Below the pieces are notes generated by a model. That model did no database searches. It was not told the DNA's origin and worked only from the letters and a program-made list of their open reading frames with translations. This document shows positions 35,537 to 43,260 of a DNA stretch of 64,000 nt, in pieces (the first letter of the stretch is position 1; each line of letters opens with the position of its first letter). This stretch comes from JAWXBM01 sp964470455 (GTDB taxonomy: Bacteria; Pseudomonadota; Gammaproteobacteria; Xanthomonadales; SZUA-36). The stretch covers positions 1 to 64,000 of the forward strand of contig CAYYCX010000001.1 of NCBI GenBank assembly GCA_964470455.1, given 5' to 3'. Position numbers and translations under genes: made by a program.

Positions 35537-35821
35537 TCATTGCTGCTCGCAAACAAAAGTAAGTTCTACTCTAGGATACTTCCCAAGAACATAGGGGCCT
35601 TCGTTCTCTTCAAGCTTGACAATATCCAAAGATTTCCCTTGTGACGAACAATGTGAAGTAGCCTCTTCCAACGCCTCGGACTTAATTCCGCCGGTGCCCG
35701 GAAAACCCGTTGAAGCTTGTTTGGCGATGAACAACTCTCCGTCACCAATTTCAATGATGCCGGAATTCGAAGCACATGAGGCAAGGCAGATAATGCTCAA
35801 AACGGTTAATTTCCTGCTCAT
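35537..35821 (-). CDS. Cassette gene: small lipoprotein of unknown function
   Basis: 94 aa with a short lipoprotein signal (MSRKLTVLSIICLASCASN; lipobox L-A-S-C). The mature part carries FIAKQASTGFPGTGGIKSEA and ends PRVELTFVCEQQ. It has two further cysteines (HCSSQGK and FVCEQQ) that could pair. Family not recognised. It occupies its own cassette. Confidence 0.65.
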   Translation of the reverse strand: MSRKLTVLSIICLASCASNSGIIEIGDGELFIAKQASTGFPGTGGIKSEALEEATSHCSSQGKSLDIVKLEENEGPYVLGKYPRVELTFVCEQQ

Positions 35822-35843
35822 ACTCTCCCCTAACTACGTATTC

Positions 35844-35904
35844 GCATAACGACTAGCTCAGCCACGCGCCGCTTCTGGGCGTCGGCTGGTGCGTGTTGTT
35901 ATGC
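35844..35904 (-). repeat. Integron attC site 3 (61 bp)
   Basis: A textbook short attC. On the minus strand R'' GCATAAC and R' GTTATGC are perfect complements, and the arms CAGCCGACGC / GCGTGGCTG pair with a single extrahelical base. It lies 4 bp after the stop of the upstream gene in cassette orientation. Confidence 0.93.
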
Positions 35905-35907
35905 TGC

Positions 35908-36420
35908 TTATTGCGAGAAGTCGATGACTGCACTCAAGTACCTTCCTTCTTCAGTAAGGTTCCAGACTGTTCCGTGTTTCCCTAGAGTTTGTTTCGCGTA
36001 GCCGTTTGCCGCGAGCCAACGTAGGGACTTCGTTACCTCATGTTCGCTTAAACCAGTATCCTTTTTGATTCCACCAAGATATCTCCAAGTATACACGGGG
36101 TGTTGAAGTGCTTTGATTACAGCTTTCGTCGATGCGTCAATTTTCGAGACATTGGGTCTTGGGGTAGTGCTTTCTTCACCAGAAATGGAAGGTTCCGTTT
36201 CCTTTTCTATTACTGCCTCAACCACTTCTAGCTTCTCTCGAAGCTCTGCCTCGAAACCGGCCCCTTTGATTCGACTAAATTTTCCGATGTCGGAAAACGC
36301 AAGCCCTATAGCCCCCGCAACTATCGCAAGCCCCATTTCTGCGGGCTTTCCCATGAAACCAAGTACTACGCTTACGCCAAGAAGAATAAGGTAAGAAATA
36401 ACTTGGATTGTCGTTTTCAT
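35908..36420 (-). CDS. Cassette gene: membrane-anchored protein with C-terminal winged-helix-like domain
   Basis: 170 aa. Two adjacent membrane helices at the N-terminus (VISYLILLGVSVVLGFMG, AIVAGAIGLAFSDIG) are followed by a charged linker (ELREKLEVVEAVIEKE). A C-terminal domain follows whose pattern suggests a MarR-like winged helix (GGIKKDTGLSEHEVTKSLRW, LAANGYAKQTLGKHG, WNLTEEGRYL). I chose ATG 36420 (GAGGAAAGA just upstream). The longer frame to 36546 only translates the attC site. Possibly a membrane-tethered sensor in a defence or stress cassette; function unknown. Confidence 0.7.
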   Translation of the reverse strand: MKTTIQVISYLILLGVSVVLGFMGKPAEMGLAIVAGAIGLAFSDIGKFSRIKGAGFEAELREKLEVVEAVIEKETEPSISGEESTTPRPNVSKIDASTKAVIKALQHPVYTWRYLGGIKKDTGLSEHEVTKSLRWLAANGYAKQTLGKHGTVWNLTEEGRYLSAVIDFSQ

Positions 36421-36436
36421 TCTTTCCTCTTTTTGG

Positions 36437-36535
36437 GCATAACGCCTGAGTTCAGCGGCATTTGAGACGGCGCCCGCTTTTGCGTTAGCAAAAATGGGTG
36501 GCGGGTCGAATGTCCGCTGCAACGATTTGTTGTGC
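36437..36535 (-). repeat. Integron attC site 4 (99 bp)
   Basis: Minus-strand R'' GCACAAC and R' GTTATGC. L'' GCAGCGGACATT pairs with L' AATGCCGCTG, leaving the diagnostic unpaired A. The loop contains a GCTAACGC hairpin and a CCCGC/GCGGG stem. Its R'' is the exact complement of the GTTGTGC core at the 5' end of the first cassette (37390-37396). Confidence 0.95.
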
Positions 36536-36552
36536 GTCACCCGCACTGCCTA

Positions 36553-37374
36553 TCAGAACGGAATATCGAAATCTTCCTCATCTTCTGGCTCCTTGCTCTT
36601 CTCTTCAAGCACATCAAGGTATCTCACGAGGCTTACGACGTTGTTGAAGATCAGCAGCGCTTCAGAATATCCAACGACACTGTTGTCATGAGCCTGGCTA
36701 TGCTCATTTCTTACACGATTGAAAGCATCCAGTACAGAGATGTTCGATTTGAGTATGCGTTCTGCCATCTCCGTCTCAATGAGTCCCACCTCCTTTATAC
36801 TCTTCAGATACTCGCCAAAGATGCTATGCAGTGGCTTATCCCGCTCGGTGGATATGCCGCGTTGTTTGCAGAGGTTGCGGACATACTTGACCATAAAGGT
36901 GTGCAGCCGGTCCAAGCCTGTCTCTGGCTCATTTCTCTTGATGTATTCCTTGACTGAGCGCGCCAAGGCCTCAAAGTCCCGGTCATCGGCGTTCGGACGA
37001 AGCGCCTCGATCTCGGGCACCGGAGAGTCAAGCTTGAGGCGTTCAACAATTTTTACGCAATCATCGGGAAACCTCGACTTCTCGTATTTGCCCGTGGCTG
37101 AGTTGTAGGCACTCTCGGCCCATTCTTCCCATTCATCCAGAATGTCTCCGAGTACCTTCCCGACTACGTGATTCGGCTCCTTATCCCACAGAGCCCTCAT
37201 GCGATTAGCCTTTGAGCCACTCGCATAGTCATATTTGCCGTCGTAGATCTCGATTCCCACACTGTCCAGAATGAATTCTTCGAAAGTACGGTTCGAGAAA
37301 TTGAGAACGTGACCACCGCCCATTCCAAGAGCGCGCTCAAGCTTGCGCTTTTCAGCGTTGGTTAGATCAGACAC
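36553..37374 (-). CDS. Cassette gene: AbiJ-like abortive-infection protein with HEPN-type C-terminus
   Basis: 273 aa. The N-terminal region (GMGGGHVLNFSNRTFEEFIL, YASGSKANRMRALWDKEPNH, VVGKVLGDILDEW) matches what I recall of the AbiJ_NTD3 domain. The C-terminus FNRVRNEHSQAHDNSVVGYS followed by EALLIFNNVVSLVRYLDVL is the abortive-infection C-terminal/HEPN type, with an R-x6-H motif. Such proteins are phage-defence RNases or their sensors. GTG 37374 is the likely start; the TTG at 37395 lies inside the recombination core site. First cassette of the array. Confidence 0.75.
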   Translation of the reverse strand: MSDLTNAEKRKLERALGMGGGHVLNFSNRTFEEFILDSVGIEIYDGKYDYASGSKANRMRALWDKEPNHVVGKVLGDILDEWEEWAESAYNSATGKYEKSRFPDDCVKIVERLKLDSPVPEIEALRPNADDRDFEALARSVKEYIKRNEPETGLDRLHTFMVKYVRNLCKQRGISTERDKPLHSIFGEYLKSIKEVGLIETEMAERILKSNISVLDAFNRVRNEHSQAHDNSVVGYSEALLIFNNVVSLVRYLDVLEEKSKEPEDEEDFDIPF

Positions 37375-37389
37375 GACGGCTCTTGTGAC

Positions 37390-37396
37390 GCACAAC
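37390..37396 (-). other. 5' boundary core site of the cassette array (GTTGTGC on the minus strand)
   Basis: On the minus strand G/TTGTGC is a GTTRRRY-type core. It is the perfect complement of the R'' of attC 4 at the other end of this cassette, as required for an excisable circle. Upstream on that strand (37397-37515) no attI, integrase gene or complete attC is recognisable. A further core-like GCGTTAACC at 37509-37517 may be a relic. Confidence 0.75.
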
Positions 37397-37581
37397 TACA
37401 ATTTTATGGAAAAAGTCATGATAAGTAGGGATATTACTCCTTTACGCGACCTTAGGTCAGCTGACACAATTTCTGAATTTGAAGCGCTCTATAAAGAGCC
37501 CGTCGCCAGGTTAACGCTTAGAGAACTTTAAGGCGCGATGAGCCTGGCAGGATGTGCCCAGCCAGGCCATCCAACCAGCAA

Positions 37582-39024
37582 TCATTCCACCCGTTTTGCG
37601 TAGAACTTGCCGTCGCGCGCGCTGGATTCAAATGAGGCGGCCTTGCCTTCCCCGGCCGGGAACTGGAACGACCACTCATCATCCGGCATGAACAGGAAGC
37701 GGCCATCGCCCTGCGACAGCAGAGGAATCATGGGGCCCTCCTGCTCCACGCCGCCGAACTTGAGAAACAGCTTGCCTTTGTGGCCGACGAAGCCATACAC
37801 CGGTGGCCCGAACACGAAGGGATGCAGGCGGTAGTTGCCCTGGATGCGTTGCAGTTCGGCTTCATCCACAACGAGATCCAGCACCTCGGGTTGCGGGATG
37901 CCAAACAGCTCGCGGGCGATTTTCTGTTCCAGCGAAACCACCGACGGTGCATCAGCCTGCAGGTTGCTGAGAATCACGATGGTCACATCATCATCCGGGT
38001 AATAGGCATGGTTGGCCGCAAACCCCCAGATATCGCCGGAGTGGGAAATCTTGCGATGGCCGTTGAAGTCCGACAGGATCAGCCCGCCCTGGGCATAAAA
38101 GTTGTGCGTGCCATCATTCATGTCGTGGGTGGTGAGCAACAGTTCACGAAGGCGCGGTGAAAAGGCTTTCGAGGTGAACACTCCGCGACGGTACTTGACC
38201 ACGTCCTCTGCGGTCATGATCAGGGAGCCAGCTGAAAACGGCACCAGGTACCACCAGGGTTCTGCGTTCTGCCAGCCGTCCTGGCCCAGCGCATAGCCAC
38301 GCACGCGCCAAGGAATGATGTCGTGCGAGTCGCCGCTGTAGCTGCGTTCCATGCCCAACGGCTCGAACACGTTTTGCTTCAGGTAATCATAGTAGTCGAG
38401 GCCCGAAACCTGCTCGATGATCAGGCCCAGAAGGTAGTACCCGGAGTTCGTGTAGTTGAACATGGAGCCGGGCTCAAACTGCAGCGGCAGTTCATCGAAA
38501 AAGTCCACCATCTCTTCGCGGCTGAAGTCGGTACGGTCGAGCTTTGAGTGCAGGCCGGGAATGTCGTTGGTGTAGTTGGGAATGCCGGAGGTGTGGTCCA
38601 GCAGGTGTTGAACAGCGACCTCGGCACCCGGGCCCTGGTAGTCGGGCAAATAGGTGCTGACCGGCTGCTGCAAATCGATCTTGCCTGCTTCAACCAGTTG
38701 CAGCGTGGCCAGTGCGGTAAAGGACTTGGTGATGGAACCGATGGCATAAGCCGAGTCCGCCTGCGCCGGCCGATCCTGCTCGATATCGGCCATGCCAATG
38801 GATTTGGCATAGAGCGTTTTGCCACCCTGGTCGATAAGCACCGTGATCGAGGGATACTGCCCCGCTTCCTGGATGCGCACCGTCAGAGCCTCGATTGCAG
38901 CCTGCTTTTCGGGACCGACCTGGAGTGCTTCTCCCGCCTGCAACGGGCCGGCAAACAGCAGTGCACACAGGCTGAACGCCAGGGCTTTGACAGATGACTT
39001 TGCCTTGATGGGAGTTGTTTTCAT
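37582..39024 (-). CDS. Beta-lactamase-fold serine hydrolase, secreted (class C / esterase type)
   Basis: 480 aa. The signal peptide ends near residue 30 (FAGPLQA-GEA). The penicillin-binding fold has the S-x-x-K nucleophile in AIGSITKSFTALATL, Y-x-N in MFNYTNSGYYLLG and the third motif H-S-G in KISHSGDIWGF. About 110 extra C-terminal residues form a lipocalin-like domain often found in such esterases and D-amino-acid peptidases. Nothing indicates an antibiotic-resistance role. The promoter TTGACG-N16-TACTAT (39063-39090) overlaps the palindrome at 39055. Divergent from a second serine hydrolase. Confidence 0.9.
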   Translation of the reverse strand: MKTTPIKAKSSVKALAFSLCALLFAGPLQAGEALQVGPEKQAAIEALTVRIQEAGQYPSITVLIDQGGKTLYAKSIGMADIEQDRPAQADSAYAIGSITKSFTALATLQLVEAGKIDLQQPVSTYLPDYQGPGAEVAVQHLLDHTSGIPNYTNDIPGLHSKLDRTDFSREEMVDFFDELPLQFEPGSMFNYTNSGYYLLGLIIEQVSGLDYYDYLKQNVFEPLGMERSYSGDSHDIIPWRVRGYALGQDGWQNAEPWWYLVPFSAGSLIMTAEDVVKYRRGVFTSKAFSPRLRELLLTTHDMNDGTHNFYAQGGLILSDFNGHRKISHSGDIWGFAANHAYYPDDDVTIVILSNLQADAPSVVSLEQKIARELFGIPQPEVLDLVVDEAELQRIQGNYRLHPFVFGPPVYGFVGHKGKLFLKFGGVEQEGPMIPLLSQGDGRFLFMPDDEWSFQFPAGEGKAASFESSARDGKFYAKRVE

Positions 39025-39054
39025 GGTGGATTCACACTGGATGGCTGGGGATAA

Positions 39055-39072
39055 TTTGTACTATAGTACAAA
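39055..39072. promoter_or_regulatory. TetR operator candidate, perfect palindrome (TTTGTACTATAGTACAAA)
   Basis: Perfect 18-bp palindrome between two divergent serine-hydrolase genes (31 bp from the left start, 39 bp from the right). Its 7-bp arms and spacing equal those at 26858, next to a tetR gene. It overlaps the -10 box of the left gene, so binding should repress. Confidence 0.85.
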
Positions 39073-39090
39073 AATTCCCCATTGCGTCAA
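39063..39090 (-). promoter_or_regulatory. Sigma-70-type promoter for the 37582-39024 gene
   Basis: Minus-strand TTGACG (39085-39090) and TACTAT (39063-39068) are 16 bp apart. The -10 box lies inside the palindromic operator. Confidence 0.5.
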
Positions 39091-39110
39091 CTTTGAGGCA
39101 TTATTGCATC

Positions 39111-40529
39111 ATGATCAGAGTGGTTTTGGACTCAGCACTTTCGGCCCTCAGGTTCGTTCAATGTTCTCATGACAGCCCGGCCAGCGTATCAACTGCCAGC
39201 TTCGCGCCGGTCAGATTGTTACCGCTGATTTTGCTGGCGCTGGTGCTCGGCCTGCTGTCCGGCCACGCTCGTGCGGCGGAAGCTCCGTTATCGCAGCAGC
39301 TGGACGAACTCGTGGCCAACACCCTGGAACAGTCAGGCGGTGCGCTGCGCAGCATCGTGCTGCGGCTGGATGCGCCCGGAAGCGGCTTTCACCATGCTGT
39401 GGCTCTTGGTCCTCTGAGCGCCGCCAATGATCGCGCCATCACGGTTGAAGACCGCTTTTTCATCGCCAGCATCAGCAAAACCATGACGGCGGTACGCACC
39501 CTGCAACTGGCCGAACAGGGCCTGTTTTCCCTCGACTCAAAGGTTGCCAGCCTGGGAATTTTCGATCCGGCCGTGATCGAAGCCCTGCACCGGATCGACA
39601 GCCGTTCGTATGGCAATGCCATCACCATCCGGCAACTGCTGGGCCATCGAACCGGCATGAAGGATTACCTGCTGGATGACCGCAGTGGCATCGGCAGCGA
39701 CTTTGAGAGCGGAGTTGCGCCGGGTTCCATGGCGGCCATCTGGATGTCGCAATGGCAGGCATTCAACGACTGCCGGCAATCGGGCGATTCGTGCCGGGAT
39801 GAATCCGCGAAGTCGCTCTACCCCGCCCGTTCGTGGCTGCCATGGGATCCGGCGGCGTTCAAACACGACCCTGCTGATCGCGATGCAGGCCTGCTGAATT
39901 TCTACCTGGCGGAGATGGCGGATGCTGCGCTGTTCGAACCCGGCACGGGCAGCCACTACAGCGACACCAATTTCATGTTGTTGGGTGTCATCATCGAGCA
40001 TCTGACCGACAGCACCCTGGCGGAGCAGCTCAGGCTGGGCATATTTGAGCCACTCGGCATGGCCGCAACCCGCCTCGACAGCTCGGCCGAACCCAGGCAG
40101 GCCGCCAGAGCGGGCGAGGTGGCGGACTTCTGGATCGGCGACACGCCCTTTCCCGGCTCCGGCATGGACATCTCCTGGGACTGGGGCGGCGGTGGTGTTG
40201 TTAGCACTGCGGCTGACCTGTCCACCTTCCTGCAGGCCCTGGTGGCCGGCCGCCTGTTCCGGAATCCCGCAACGCTGCAACAGATGCTGGATTTCCAACC
40301 GGTAAGGACCAGCGAGGGTGAGATGCAGGTAGGCTACGGCCTGGGCATCCGTTATGCTTCCACGCGGCACGGTCCCCGCTGGGGCCACAGCGGCGCCTGG
40401 GGGGCGAAAATGGAGTACTTTCCGAAGCTCGGACTGTTCGTTACCGGTACCGTCAACGCCTATGGCACCGGCGCTGACGACGCGCTGCTGGACCAGGCCG
40501 CCAACCTGTTTGCCGGGCAGGCCGATTGA
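39111..40529 (+). CDS. Beta-lactamase-fold serine hydrolase, secreted
   Basis: 472 aa from ATG 39111. A long n-region precedes the hydrophobic signal (LLPLILLALVLGLLSGHARA-AEA). Motifs are S-x-x-K in FIASISKTMTAVRTL, Y-S-D in GSHYSDTNFMLLG and H-S-G in WGHSGAWGAK. A stretch with three cysteines (DCRQSGDSCRDES) is unusual for the family. Divergent from another serine hydrolase over a shared operator. A YkvI-type transporter and a third serine hydrolase follow in the same direction, so a transcript of three genes is likely. Confidence 0.88.
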   Translation: MIRVVLDSALSALRFVQCSHDSPASVSTASFAPVRLLPLILLALVLGLLSGHARAAEAPLSQQLDELVANTLEQSGGALRSIVLRLDAPGSGFHHAVALGPLSAANDRAITVEDRFFIASISKTMTAVRTLQLAEQGLFSLDSKVASLGIFDPAVIEALHRIDSRSYGNAITIRQLLGHRTGMKDYLLDDRSGIGSDFESGVAPGSMAAIWMSQWQAFNDCRQSGDSCRDESAKSLYPARSWLPWDPAAFKHDPADRDAGLLNFYLAEMADAALFEPGTGSHYSDTNFMLLGVIIEHLTDSTLAEQLRLGIFEPLGMAATRLDSSAEPRQAARAGEVADFWIGDTPFPGSGMDISWDWGGGGVVSTAADLSTFLQALVAGRLFRNPATLQQMLDFQPVRTSEGEMQVGYGLGIRYASTRHGPRWGHSGAWGAKMEYFPKLGLFVTGTVNAYGTGADDALLDQAANLFAGQAD

Positions 40530-40581
40530 TGCGGCAGCCCTGAAGACCAGAACAAGACCCAACTGACAAGAGAAAATCCAC

Positions 40582-41679
40582 GTGGCGCAAAACACCCTGT
40601 TTCAACGAATCTTCCTGCCCGGTTTCCTGTTCCAGTCGGTGATCATCGGTGGCGGCTATGCCACCGGCCGGGAACTGGTGGAATTTTTCCTGTCCGCCGG
40701 CCCGCTCGCCGGATTGCTGGGCATGTGCGTGGCCGCGGCCGCCTTCAGCCTGATCGCCGCGCTGAGCTTTGAACTGGCCCGCCTCACGCGCGCCTACGAC
40801 TACCGGAGTTTTTTCAGGCAATTGCTCGGTCCGGCGTGGTTCCTGTTTGAAATCGCCTATCTCATCCTGGGCATTCTGGTGATCGCGGTGATCGGCGCCG
40901 CTGCCGGCGAAGTGGTGGCAACGCACCTGGGGATGAATTCCCTCGCGGGAACCATCAGCCTGATGGTCCTGATCGCGGTGCTGGTGTTCTGGGGCACGCG
41001 CCTCATCGAAAATGTCCTGGCCGCCTGGTCTTTCCTGCTTTACGCCACCTACGGCGTCCTGGTGCTGCTGTACCTGTGGCACTACGGTGACCGGCTTCCC
41101 GTTGTATTCGGCGCCGACCCGATGGAATCCGGCTGGCTGACCAACAGCCTCAAGTACGTGGGCTACAGCACCGCGGCCATTCCGGTCATCCTGTTCTGCG
41201 TCAAGCACATGCAATCACGTAGCGATGCGATGATTTCCGGGCTGCTGGCCGGCCCCCTGGCGATGATTCCGGCACTGCTGTTCTACCTGGCCATGGCCGC
41301 CTCCTGGCCGGACATTGAATCCGCGCCGGTGCCGGCAGACTACCTGATGCAACAGCTGCACCTGCCGCTGCTGAAGGGACTTTTCTACCTGGTGATGTTT
41401 GGTACCTTCGTGGAAACCGGCACCGCCTTCATCCACGCCATCAATGAACGCATCAGCGGCGTGTACAGTGAAAAGCAGCGGCAGATGCCGCAATGGCTGC
41501 GGCCGCTGGTGGCAGTGGCCGGGCTGTTGCTGTCGATCATCCTGGCCACGCAGATTGGCCTGATTGACCTGATTGCACAAGGCTACGGCACACTCACCTG
41601 GGCCATCATCGTGATCTACCTGGTACCCCTGTTTTCCATCGGCCTGTACCGGATTTATTCCGGCAAGAACAAACTGTAA
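40582..41679 (+). CDS. YkvI-family (LeuT-fold-like) membrane transporter
   Basis: 365 aa, about 10 hydrophobic segments. The N-terminus has FLPGFLFQSVIIGGGYATGR, with the broken-helix GGGYATGRE motif typical of YkvI and related putative amino-acid/cation symporters. It starts with GTG at 40582 (AAGAGAAAA upstream). It lies between two serine hydrolases with gaps of 52 and 14 bp, so it could take up what those secreted enzymes release. Substrate unknown. Confidence 0.8.
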   Translation: MAQNTLFQRIFLPGFLFQSVIIGGGYATGRELVEFFLSAGPLAGLLGMCVAAAAFSLIAALSFELARLTRAYDYRSFFRQLLGPAWFLFEIAYLILGILVIAVIGAAAGEVVATHLGMNSLAGTISLMVLIAVLVFWGTRLIENVLAAWSFLLYATYGVLVLLYLWHYGDRLPVVFGADPMESGWLTNSLKYVGYSTAAIPVILFCVKHMQSRSDAMISGLLAGPLAMIPALLFYLAMAASWPDIESAPVPADYLMQQLHLPLLKGLFYLVMFGTFVETGTAFIHAINERISGVYSEKQRQMPQWLRPLVAVAGLLLSIILATQIGLIDLIAQGYGTLTWAIIVIYLVPLFSIGLYRIYSGKNKL

Positions 41680-41693
41680 GGAGCTGCACCCAA

Positions 41694-43232
41694 ATGAAGA
41701 AGTTCGCTTTTCGCCTGGCAGTCATGGCGCTGCTGATCAACGGCTTTGTCGCAACCACCACTTTTGCCCAGCCTGCTGATTCCGCTGCTGCGCTGTCAGG
41801 CCTGGACCAGCGCATCAGCCGCATGATGCAGGACTGGAATGTTCCGGGAGCGGCTGTTGCCATCGTCAGCGGGGACAAAGTCCTGCTTGCGGAAGGATTT
41901 GGGGTTCTCGAAGCCGGCAGTAACCGCAAAGTGGATTCGCAAAGCCTGTTTGCCATCGGCTCGGCTTCGAAATCCTTCACGGCTGCTGCATTGGCCATCC
42001 TGGTGGACGAAGGCAAGCTGTCCTGGGATGACCGCGTAACCGATCATTTGCCGTGGTTCCAGATGTACGATCCCTACGTGACCCGTGAAATCCGCATTCG
42101 CGACCTGCTGGCCCACAACTCGGGGCTGAGCCGCGGCGACCGGATCTGGTATGGCACCGATCTGTCGCGTGAAGAGGTGGTGCGCAGGGCGCGTTTTATG
42201 CCACCCGCCCACAGCTTCCGCTCCACCTTTGAATACAACAACACCATGTTCATTGCCGCGGGCCTGGTGATCGAGGAAATCACCGGCCAAAGCTGGGATG
42301 ACTTCATCACCGCGCGGATTTTCCAGCCCCTGGGCATGGATGCCAGCAACACTTCGGTGAAAGCCCTGGCTGGCCAGCCCAATGTTTCCACCCCGCACAT
42401 GGATTTCGACGGCGTGGCCAAAGCCGTGCCCTGGCGCGACATCGACAATGCCGGCCCGGCGGGTTCCATCAACTCCAGCGTAGATGACATGGTCCACTAT
42501 GCCCAGTTGATGCTGAACCAGGGCAAGCTGGGTGAGGAGCAGTTGCTCAGCCCGGCTGCCATGCAGCAACTGCTGGGTTCGCAGATGAAAATGACCAAGG
42601 ATGGATTCTGGGGCGTGCTGTTTGCTGACTCGGCCATCATCGCCTATGGCCTGGGCTGGTTCCTGGCGGAGCACCAGGGCTACCTGATGCCCAACCATGG
42701 CGGCAATATCGATGGCAACACCGCCTTCGTGTCCTTCATGCCGGAGAAGAACATCGGTGTCGTGATTCTCAGCAACATGAACCGCGCCAACGGCTTTATC
42801 GCCGCGTTGAACTATGAAATTTACGACCGCCTGCTGGGGGCGCCGCAAAAAGACTGGAACCAGCAGTTCCTGCAGGTGATGGAGGGGCTCCGGAAACAAC
42901 AACAGGAAGCGGCGCAGAAAGTTGTCGATGCCCGCGTGGCCGGCACTTCACCCTCGCTGGCGCTGGATGAATACAGCGGCCGCTACACCAGCGAACTCTA
43001 CCCCGATGTCGTGGTGGAAAACACCGCTGATGGGCTGGTGCTGACCTATGCCGGAAACTTCAGAGCCACGCTGGAGCACTGGAATTACGACACGTTCAAA
43101 GCCACCTGGAATACACCTGACCCGGTGGAAGGGCCACCAAGCCTGGTGCGTTTCGCCATGGGCACCGATGCCAAAGTGTACAAAGTGCATGTGGACATCG
43201 AAGGCTCCGTGCCATTCAAAAAAGCTGAATAG
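41694..43232 (+). CDS. Beta-lactamase-fold serine hydrolase, secreted, with C-terminal domain
   Basis: 512 aa. Signal peptide MKKFAFRLAVMALLINGFVA then TTTFAQ-PAD. Nucleophile S-x-x-K in AIGSASKSFTAAALA, Y-N-N in TFEYNNTMFIAAG and the third motif H-G-G in MPNHGGNIDGNTAF, the esterase/D-aminopeptidase variant of K-T-G. A C-terminal beta domain (DEYSGRYTSELYPDVVVEN) resembles the DUF3471/lipocalin-like add-on. Third paralogue of this fold within 6 kb, in the transporter transcript. Confidence 0.9.
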   Translation: MKKFAFRLAVMALLINGFVATTTFAQPADSAAALSGLDQRISRMMQDWNVPGAAVAIVSGDKVLLAEGFGVLEAGSNRKVDSQSLFAIGSASKSFTAAALAILVDEGKLSWDDRVTDHLPWFQMYDPYVTREIRIRDLLAHNSGLSRGDRIWYGTDLSREEVVRRARFMPPAHSFRSTFEYNNTMFIAAGLVIEEITGQSWDDFITARIFQPLGMDASNTSVKALAGQPNVSTPHMDFDGVAKAVPWRDIDNAGPAGSINSSVDDMVHYAQLMLNQGKLGEEQLLSPAAMQQLLGSQMKMTKDGFWGVLFADSAIIAYGLGWFLAEHQGYLMPNHGGNIDGNTAFVSFMPEKNIGVVILSNMNRANGFIAALNYEIYDRLLGAPQKDWNQQFLQVMEGLRKQQQEAAQKVVDARVAGTSPSLALDEYSGRYTSELYPDVVVENTADGLVLTYAGNFRATLEHWNYDTFKATWNTPDPVEGPPSLVRFAMGTDAKVYKVHVDIEGSVPFKKAE

Positions 43233-43260
43233 TCAGGCCCTGGTCAGGACCTGGTCAGGC
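43233..43260. repeat. GTCAGG-containing direct repeats at convergent stop codons
   Basis: GTCAGG occurs three times with 11-bp spacing (43233, 43244, 43255) within CCTGGTCAGG-like units exactly between two convergent genes. The last unit encodes the stop of the acyl-CoA ligase. Confidence 0.6.

Noticed and set aside
36421..36546. N-terminal extension of the cassette membrane protein (NKSLQRTFDPPP...)
   Set aside because: It translates the attC site itself, a common misannotation; a good ribosome site precedes ATG 36420.
37343..37531. Plus-strand frame of 62 codons next to the array edge
   Set aside because: It overlaps the AbiJ-like gene and has no domain or integrase-like residues; not enough support for a gene.
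37582..43232. Beta-lactam resistance genes
   Set aside because: The third motif is H-S-G or H-G-G and the C-terminal add-on domains are those of esterases and D-peptidases; nothing supports resistance.
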